Assembly (NCBI GenBank): GCA_013697265.1 | Contig: JACCXE010000261.1 | Location: 1 to 6,267 of the forward strand | Length of the DNA stretch: 6,267 bases | Direction of reading: 5' to 3' | Source of the DNA: Actinomycetota bacterium | GTDB taxonomy: Bacteria; Actinomycetota; Acidimicrobiia; Acidimicrobiales; JACCXE01 | Shown: piece by piece, positions 1-4,278 of the stretch | Position numbering within the stretch: the first letter of the stretch is position 1 | Layout of the letters: the number at the start of each line of letters is the position of its first letter | Position numbers and translations under genes: made by a program | Notes under the pieces: generated by a model | What the model saw: the letters and a program-made list of their open reading frames with translations, nothing else | Told to the model about the DNA's origin: nothing | Databases searched by the model: none

Positions 1-102
1 GGACAACTCACGGCCAAAGGCCACCAGCGCGACCGGCTCCCACCTCGATGCCCGCTCCTCGATCAAGCCATGCCCGAGAACCCGCCAAACGCTACGACCC
101 AA
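1..102 (-). CDS. possible 5' end of a further gene downstream of pfkA (partial, low confidence)
   Basis: After the pfkA stop the same minus-strand frame stays open to the left edge. It could start at a TTG at 102, or at a second TTG at 66. The visible peptide is about 34 residues and ends ...WEPVALVAFGRELS. Roughly three quarters of third codon positions are G or C, and positions rank 3 > 1 > 2 as in real high-GC genes. A GGAG lies at 124-121 but is about 18 nt from the TTG, which is long. No family is recognised. The opposite strand in the same register is also open (frame from base 1, TAA at 109-111), so this could instead be the 3' end of a convergent plus-strand gene. About 100 bases cannot settle it. 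Confidence 0.25.
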   Translation of the reverse strand, partial: MGRSVWRVLGHGLIEERASRWEPVALVAFGRELS

Positions 103-123
103 GCCGACTAATTCAACAGTCTC

Positions 124-1152
124 CTAGGCGGAGAAGAGGTCGGCGATTTCGAGCAGAGACGGGTCGACCGTCTTCAGTTCGCCCACCGCTTCGGCGAGCG
201 GCACCCGCACAATCTGGCTGGCTTGCAAGGCGACCATCGTGCCGTAGGACCCGTCGTGCACGGCCTCGACGGCCGCCACACCAAAGCGTGTGGCGAGTAC
301 CCGGTCGAACGCGTTCGGCGTGCCCCCGCGCTGAATGTGACCGAGCACCGTGGCCCGAGTTTCGTAGCCGGTGCGCTTTTCGATCTCAGTAGCGAGCACG
401 GCCCCGATGCCGCCGAGGCGCACATGACCAAAGGCATCTGTGTCGCCGGCTGCGAGCTCGAGCGAGCCCGCTTTGGGCGCCGCGCCTTCGGCCACGACCA
501 CGACCGAGGCGAAGTTGCCGAGTTCGTGACGCGCCGTGAGCGACGCACACAACTGGTCGATGTCGAAGAGCCGCTCGGGCACGAGCACCGCGGCCGCGCC
601 GCCGGCGATGCCCGCGTAGGCCGCAATCCAACCGGCGTGGCGGCCCATTACCTCACACACGAGCACGCGGTGGTGGCTTTCGGCCGTGGTGTGCAACCGG
701 TCGATCGCGTCGGTCGCGATCTGCACCGCGGTTTGGAACCCGAAGGTGAACTCGGTGGCGCTGAGGTCGTTGTCGATCGTCTTGGGCACACCCACCACAG
801 GAGAACCGGCCTCGGTGAGGCGGTGGGCCATGCCGAGCGTGTCTTCACCGCCGATGGCGATGAGCGCGTCGATGCCGTGGTGTTGAAGCGTGGCCTGGCA
901 CGCTTCAAGCCCGCCCTCGATCGCCGAGGGATTGGTGCGACTCGAACCCAGGATCGTGCCGCCCTTGGGTAGCAGCCCGCGGCACACCTCGACGTTGAGC
1001 TCCATCCAACGGTCGTCGACAAGGCCGCGCCAGCCGTCGAGGAATCCGACGATCTCGTCGCCGAACGAGCGCTCGGCCTTGCGCACCACGGCGCGGATGA
1101 CCGCGTTGAGACCCGGACAATCCCCGCCGCCGGTAAGAACGCCAAGCCGCAA
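124..1152 (-). CDS. pfkA: 6-phosphofructokinase, predicted pyrophosphate-dependent
   Basis: A 342-residue phosphofructokinase of the PfkA superfamily, cytoplasmic, converting fructose 6-phosphate to fructose 1,6-bisphosphate in glycolysis. Seen: N-terminal nucleotide/PPi loop LTGGGDCPGLN (7-17); GGEDT at 101-105; PKTIDND at 123-129 with catalytic Asp127; MGRHAGW at 169-175; GHIQRGG at 271-277. Numbering happens to match E. coli PfkA. ATP enzymes carry Gly104 and Gly124; this one has Asp104 and Lys124, the residues known to favour pyrophosphate, so the reaction is probably reversible and PPi-linked, as in Amycolatopsis-type enzymes. The start is a TTG at 1152: an in-frame TAG (the nrdR stop) lies 6 nt upstream, and any later start would remove the conserved loop. 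A GGGGAG at 1170-1165 inside nrdR is a plausible, rather distant ribosome site, so translation is probably coupled to nrdR. It ends in TAG. Confidence 0.95.
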   Translation of the reverse strand: MRLGVLTGGGDCPGLNAVIRAVVRKAERSFGDEIVGFLDGWRGLVDDRWMELNVEVCRGLLPKGGTILGSSRTNPSAIEGGLEACQATLQHHGIDALIAIGGEDTLGMAHRLTEAGSPVVGVPKTIDNDLSATEFTFGFQTAVQIATDAIDRLHTTAESHHRVLVCEVMGRHAGWIAAYAGIAGGAAAVLVPERLFDIDQLCASLTARHELGNFASVVVVAEGAAPKAGSLELAAGDTDAFGHVRLGGIGAVLATEIEKRTGYETRATVLGHIQRGGTPNAFDRVLATRFGVAAVEAVHDGSYGTMVALQASQIVRVPLAEAVGELKTVDPSLLEIADLFSA

Positions 1153-1158
1153 GGGTCG

Positions 1159-1644
1159 CTACTGCTCCCCGACCCGGCGCGGTGCCTTGGGTTCGCTCTC
1201 TTTGGTTAGCGCGTGGACTTCGGCCGCGAAGTCGCCGGCGTCGTCGAAGCCCTTGTAGACGCTGGCGAAGCGGACGTAGGCGACTTCGTCGAGTTGGCGC
1301 AGGCCCTCGAGCACGGCCAGGCCGATGGCTTCGGTGGTCAGTTCGTTGCCGACGAGGCGTGACTGCTCTTCGACCTCAAAGGCCAGGGCTTCCATCTGAT
1401 CGTCGGACACCGGGCGGTTCTTTGACGCGGCCCTGATACCGGCCACGATCCGAGCTTTCTCGAACGGGACAACTGCGCCCGAGCGCTTTACGACCACAAG
1501 GGGAACTTCTTCCACGCGCTCGAAGGTCGTAAATCGCCGACCGCAGGCCAGGCACTCACGACGACGCCGGATCGCACTGGCGTCGTCCGCCCCGCGAGAG
1601 TCGATGACCTTGTCATCGTCTGCCGAACAGAGCGGGCAACGCAC
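1159..1644 (-). CDS. nrdR: transcriptional repressor NrdR
   Basis: NrdR, 161 residues, the usual family length. It senses ATP/dATP through an ATP-cone and represses ribonucleotide reductase operons by binding paired NrdR boxes. Seen: N-terminal zinc ribbon with Cys3, Cys6, Cys31 and Cys34 (RCPLC and ECLACGRRFTTFE), then the ATP-cone from about residue 46 to 136 (VVKRSGAVVPFEKARI onward), including the family-typical VAYVRFASVYKGFDD (about 120-134). The start is GTG at 1644, chosen because NrdR proteins begin directly with M-x-C-P; only a weak G-run lies upstream and almost touches the start codon. It lies 27 nt after the LysM gene and 6 nt before pfkA, so an operon is likely. No NrdR box or ribonucleotide reductase gene is visible in this window, so its targets are elsewhere. 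Confidence 0.96.
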   Translation of the reverse strand: MRCPLCSADDDKVIDSRGADDASAIRRRRECLACGRRFTTFERVEEVPLVVVKRSGAVVPFEKARIVAGIRAASKNRPVSDDQMEALAFEVEEQSRLVGNELTTEAIGLAVLEGLRQLDEVAYVRFASVYKGFDDAGDFAAEVHALTKESEPKAPRRVGEQ

Positions 1645-1671
1645 GCCCCCACGCTACGACGTTTCGGGTCG

Positions 1672-2067
1672 CTATTTCCTCAGGGCAACGGTGACGCGCT
1701 CGCCAACCATGAGCATGCGGCCGTGACGCCGAGCCTCGAGTGACTGCACCAAGGGCCGAACGTCGCCCGTGGGCTGGGCTCGACGGGCCAGGGTCCACAA
1801 CGTGTCGCCCGGCTGCACGATCATCGTGACGTCGGTAGCTAGGCGCACGTTTAGTGCGCTTACCGGCTGCCCAGCGGCGGTGAGGGGACCGCCGCCGGGC
1901 ACGCCGGTCAGCTGATGGAGGCCGCCGCCTTTGAGGAGGCCGAAGCCGGCAGCAAACACGGCGGCGGCGCAGAGGAGCACTCCGAGACGGCGGCGGCGAT
2001 ACACCGCCTGCGAGGGCCGCATGGCACGAAACTGAAGGGGTTGATACCCGGGATGTACTGCCTGCAT
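1672..2067 (-). CDS. small LysM membrane protein, probable SOS-induced cell-division inhibitor (ChiZ/YneA/DivS-like)
   Basis: A 131-residue protein. Seen: basic N-terminus (YRRRR, 23-27), one transmembrane segment at about 28-46 (GVLLCAAAVFAAGFGLL), a Gly/Pro-rich linker, and a C-terminal LysM domain at about 82-127 beginning MIVQPGDTLWTLARRA. This predicts an inner-membrane protein with a peptidoglycan-binding domain outside; no catalytic domain follows. The reading frame extends upstream to 2250, but ATG 2067 is preferred: it has a strong AAAGGAG at 2079-2073 with 5 nt spacing, and earlier codons lie in the operator region. Known: divergent partners of lexA with this layout (Mycobacterium Rv2719c/ChiZ, Bacillus YneA, Corynebacterium DivS) block division during the SOS response. 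The same role here is inferred from architecture, synteny with nrdR and the LexA boxes over its promoter. It ends in TAG. Confidence 0.88.
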   Translation of the reverse strand: MQAVHPGYQPLQFRAMRPSQAVYRRRRLGVLLCAAAVFAAGFGLLKGGGLHQLTGVPGGGPLTAAGQPVSALNVRLATDVTMIVQPGDTLWTLARRAQPTGDVRPLVQSLEARRHGRMLMVGERVTVALRK

Positions 2068-2084
2068 CTCTGCTCCTTTCGGTC

Positions 2085-2098
2085 TAGAAGGCGTTCTA
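2085..2098. repeat. 14-bp inverted repeat in the LysM leader
   Basis: TAGAA-ggcg-TTCTA, perfect 5-bp arms around 4 bases, just upstream of the LysM ribosome site (2079-2073). Arm sequence and spacing differ from the LexA boxes, so it is not counted as one. It could be a weak leader hairpin, a second operator, or chance. Confidence 0.4.
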
Positions 2099-2104
2099 CA
2101 GAAG

Positions 2105-2117
2105 GGGTGTGACACCC
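2105..2117. repeat. 13-bp inverted repeat GGGTGT-G-ACACCC
   Basis: Perfect 6-bp arms around one base, sharing its last base with LexA box 1. As RNA it would fold as a 5-bp stem with a 3-nt loop at the start of the LysM leader. It might protect the 5' end or bind another regulator; no family is recognised. Confidence 0.4.
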
Positions 2118-2130
2118 GAACGACTGTTCG
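2117..2130. promoter_or_regulatory. LexA (SOS) box 1
   Basis: CGAAC-gact-GTTCG, a perfect match to the actinobacterial/Bacillus SOS core CGAAC-N4-GTTCG. It covers the expected transcription start (about 2125) of the predicted LysM promoter, so LexA bound here should block initiation. Confidence 0.88.
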
Positions 2131-2131
2131 A

Positions 2132-2160
2132 ACAATACCGAACACGCGTTCGTTGTCAAG
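2132..2160 (-). promoter_or_regulatory. predicted sigma-70-type promoter of the LysM-nrdR-pfkA genes
   Basis: On the minus strand, TTGACA (2160-2155, perfect consensus -35) and TATTGT (2137-2132, four of six matches to -10) are separated by 17 bp (2154-2138). Transcription would start near 2125, giving a leader of about 58 nt. LexA box 2 fills the spacer and box 1 lies at the start site, as expected for a tightly repressed SOS promoter. The strength of the -35 suggests a high output once LexA is cleaved. Confidence 0.7.
2139..2152. promoter_or_regulatory. LexA (SOS) box 2
   Basis: CGAAC-acgc-GTTCG, a perfect core match. It lies 22 bp (about two helical turns) from box 1, on the same face of the DNA, inside the spacer of the LysM promoter. 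Confidence 0.88.
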
Positions 2161-2168
2161 ACAAAAGT

Positions 2169-2182
2169 CGAACGGGTGTTTG
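2169..2182. promoter_or_regulatory. LexA (SOS) box 3 (one mismatch)
   Basis: CGAAC-gggt-GTTTG, one mismatch in the right arm. It overlaps the first bases of the predicted lexA -35 (2180-2185), consistent with lexA autoregulation, probably weaker than boxes 1 and 2. Confidence 0.6.
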
Positions 2183-2208
2183 CAATGCCCATTCGGCGTC
2201 GGTACGGT
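2180..2208 (+). promoter_or_regulatory. predicted lexA promoter
   Basis: TTGCAA (2180-2185) and TACGGT (2203-2208) are separated by 17 bp. Four of six -35 bases and three of six -10 bases match, and TA-N3-T is common for actinobacterial -10 elements. The predicted start near 2215 leaves a leader of about 29 nt. Boxes 3 and 4 lie over the -35 and the start site. Confidence 0.55.
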
Positions 2209-2212
2209 TTGC

Positions 2213-2226
2213 TGAACACACGTTCG
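2213..2226. promoter_or_regulatory. LexA (SOS) box 4 (one mismatch)
   Basis: TGAAC-acac-GTTCG, one mismatch at the first base. It covers the predicted lexA transcription start and ends 17 bp before the lexA ATG, close to the ribosome site GAAGGAG (2233-2239). Confidence 0.65.
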
Positions 2227-2243
2227 CCCTCCGAAGGAGCCAC

Positions 2244-2882
2244 ATGTCACCCAGCGATCAGGTACTCACCGGCAAACGCCGGGAGATCCTCGAAGTCATC
2301 GAGGCGTCCTTGCGCGACCGTGGCTACCCCCCATCGGTGCGTGAAATCGGTGAGGCGGTGGGCCTCACGTCGTCGTCGTCGGTCCACGCCCACCTGTCCA
2401 CGCTGCAGAAGCAGGGCTTCCTCCGCCGCGACCCCACGAAGCCCCGCGCCATCGAGGTGCGCTTCGACGCGAACTCAGGCACCCAGGTAGACAAGGCCCG
2501 CGTCCGCCACATCCCGCTGGTCGGCGACGTCGCTGCGGGCACCGGCGTGATCGCCGACGAACGGGTCGAAGAGCTACTGCCACTCCCCGAAGACTTCACG
2601 GGCACCGAAGCGGCCTTCGTCCTACGGGTTCGAGGCGACTCGATGATCGATGCCGCGATCCTCGACGGCGACTACGTCGTGGTGCGAAACCAGGTCGAAG
2701 CGCGCAACGGCGACATCGTGGTGGCGGGCATCCCCGGCGGCGAAGCGACCGTGAAGACGTTTCGCAAGAAGGGGGCCAAGGTCTTTCTCGAGCCGAGCAA
2801 CCCCCGCCTGTCGCCTATGGAGTTCCCGGCGAACGACGTGGTGATCTACGGCAAGGTTGTGAGCGTTCTTCGCAGGCTGTAG
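2244..2882 (+). CDS. lexA: SOS repressor LexA
   Basis: LexA, 212 residues. It represses SOS genes as a dimer and cleaves itself when stimulated by RecA-ssDNA filaments. Seen: N-terminal winged helix-turn-helix (about 5-75) with the family motif GYPPSVREIGEAVGL (27-41) and SSVHAHLSTLQKQGFLRR after it; cleavage site Ala98-Gly99 in VGDVAAGTG; C-terminal S24 peptidase domain with nucleophile Ser133 (GDSMID) and general-base Lys171 (ATVKTF). All residues for self-cleavage are present. The frame is open from 2109, but ATG 2244 is chosen because it follows GAAGGAG (2233-2239) and gives the family N-terminus; the longer version would begin upstream of the operators and promoter. It is divergent from the LysM gene and probably autoregulated. 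Its last 37 bp overlap the 3' end of the convergent protease gene. It ends in TAG. Confidence 0.97.
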   Translation: MSPSDQVLTGKRREILEVIEASLRDRGYPPSVREIGEAVGLTSSSSVHAHLSTLQKQGFLRRDPTKPRAIEVRFDANSGTQVDKARVRHIPLVGDVAAGTGVIADERVEELLPLPEDFTGTEAAFVLRVRGDSMIDAAILDGDYVVVRNQVEARNGDIVVAGIPGGEATVKTFRKKGAKVFLEPSNPRLSPMEFPANDVVIYGKVVSVLRRL

Positions 2883-4230
2883 CTCAAGGCGAGCGCGGCA
2901 AGAGCCAGACATACCACGCCGGCCAATCCGGCGCCCATCGGCACCCCGTTGGGCGCCTGCTGCTGATTCAGCACTATTGCGGCGCGGGGGATCTTGCCCG
3001 GCGTAGACGTTGTCGAGTTTGTCGTGTCGTTGCCAAAGCCGAACGACGACGTCGAGGTCGAGGTCGACTCGCTGCCCGTAACCTTTGTGGTCGCCGGGCT
3101 CTTGGTCCCGGTGGACTTCTTCGCTGCGGTCGTGGGGTTGGTGCCACTAATTCCGGGGGTTGGGCCCTCGACCGCGCCGAGCGCCTCGGCCGCGTTCAGG
3201 CGACCGGCGCCGCAGCGAGCGGCGCTGCAACCGGCGATTGGGTCGGTGGTCGACAGCAGCGTGTCGACGACCGCCTGACGGGTAAGGCCGCTCGCGAACA
3301 AGCTCGCCGCAACCGCGCTGACGTGAGGCGCAGCCATCGACGTGCCGGCGAGATAGGCGTAGCAACTGCTGTTCGACGGCGGGTCGCACGTTTTGCCCGC
3401 GTAGGTGGACAAGACCATGTGCGAGGTGTCCTGGCTGTTCGCCGGATCGCCGCCGGGGGCCACCATGCCCCACTTGGCGTTCCCATCGGCGCCGAGTAAC
3501 CGGCCACCACATCGCCGGGGCCGGTCGCGCCGACCACGATCGCGTCGAGGTTGCCGTAGCCCTGCGTGCCGTACAACTCGCTGTTGCCTGAGGCGATGAC
3601 GGGCAGCGCACCCAATCTCCACGCTTCCTCGACCGCGCCCTTCAACGGGCTCTGGCACGAGCCGAACACACCACAAAGGTCGAAGCCTTGCTCCTCGGCT
3701 CCGATGCTCAGGTTCACGACCTTGGCGTTGCCTTTCTGCACCACGTAGCGGATGCCGGCCCGCACGTCGTTGAGGTCCGCTGCCGGGTCGTCACCCGGGC
3801 TAGCCCCCGGCGAGAACACCCGAGCTACTACCAGCTGCGACGTGGGTGCGGCGCCGGAAATGCCCTTGCCGTTGCCATTGATCGCCGCGGCAATACCGGC
3901 GACGTGGGTGCCATGACCGTCGATGTCCTCGCCGCCGCTGGCGCACCGGTTGGCGTCGCCGCCGGTGTCGATGCAGGTGACCGCGTCGGCGACCTGTCCC
4001 GACAACTCCTCGTGGTTTCGGTTCACACCCGAGTCGACAATGCCGATCCGCACGCCGCCGCCAGTGCTGACCGACCACGCGCTCGGGGCGTGGATCTGGG
4101 TCAGGTTCCACTGCTGGTTGGTGTACGGATCGTCGGCAGCGGCCACCGGGCGCAGGCCCAACAGCGTGAGGCCGACCATGCCGATGACGACCGCGGGGCG
4201 CGAAAAACGACGGGAAGTGTGCGCTCGCAT
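2846..4230 (-). pseudogene. membrane-anchored subtilisin-family (S8) protease, frameshifted copy
   Basis: Second of two tandem S8 proteases, split by a one-base frameshift near 3490. The first part has a signal peptide (RRFSRPAVVIGMVGLTLLGL to about AAADDP), catalytic Asp in IVDSGVN, His in GHGTHVAG and oxyanion Asn in VIASGN (residues 66, 106 and 216 from ATG 4230). It leaves frame after AGYSA and would run out of frame to a TGA at 3196. The second part resumes at ADGNAKWGMVAPGG and holds catalytic Ser in LAGTSMAAP (codon 3340-3338), a Thr/Ser-rich linker, PRAAIVLN (2966-2989), one transmembrane segment and an RR tail. Adding one base gives about 461 residues, like the neighbour's 475. ATG 4230 is preferred because it aligns with the neighbour's signal peptide and follows GGAAG; GTG 4248 is the alternative. 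Without repair the product lacks Ser and anchor. It could be a recent pseudogene or a sequencing error; no slippery heptamer was seen. It ends in TAG inside the lexA 3' end. Confidence 0.85.
3487..3495 (-). other. frameshift position in the protease copy
   Basis: Upstream codons GGT-TAC-TCG (3501-3493) read in the first frame; downstream codons GCC-GAT-GGG-AAC (from 3490) read in the second. The change equals one missing base in a GGCGCC-rich stretch. The intact neighbour reads GYS, seven residues, then KWGM at this point; the repaired copy would read GYS, six residues, then KWGM. Confidence 0.8.
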
Positions 4231-4278
4231 GCGCTTCCATCGTGCCACGACGCCGCGGCGAAGCCGTATCGGGCCAGG

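Noticed and set aside
223..972. Plus-strand open frame of 249 codons within pfkA
   Set aside because: It is antisense to a clear PFK with all motifs conserved; its own translation shows no family features.
1159..1161. TAG between nrdR and pfkA read as an amino acid (for example pyrrolysine) to make one fused protein
   Set aside because: Both proteins have the normal length and ends of their families, and nothing here suggests a suppressor system.
2109..2243. Longer lexA start giving 45 extra residues
   Set aside because: It would begin upstream of the lexA promoter and operators. ATG 2244 has a good ribosome site and the family N-terminus.
2068..2250. Longer LysM protein start giving 61 extra residues
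   Set aside because: The extra part would be encoded by the operator region, and ATG 2067 has a strong ribosome site.
2917..2957. Hairpins after lexA (CGCCGG-N5-CCGGCG at 2917-2933 and GGCGCCC-N14-GGGCGCC at 2930-2957) as a terminator
   Set aside because: There is no T-run after either, they compete for the same bases, and they sit in protease coding sequence rich in Gly/Ala codons. They may slow polymerase but are not supported as an intrinsic terminator.
3487..3502. Programmed -1 ribosomal frameshift in the protease gene
   Set aside because: No X-XXY-YYZ slippery heptamer is present and the tandem copy needs no frameshift. A lost base or sequencing error is simpler.
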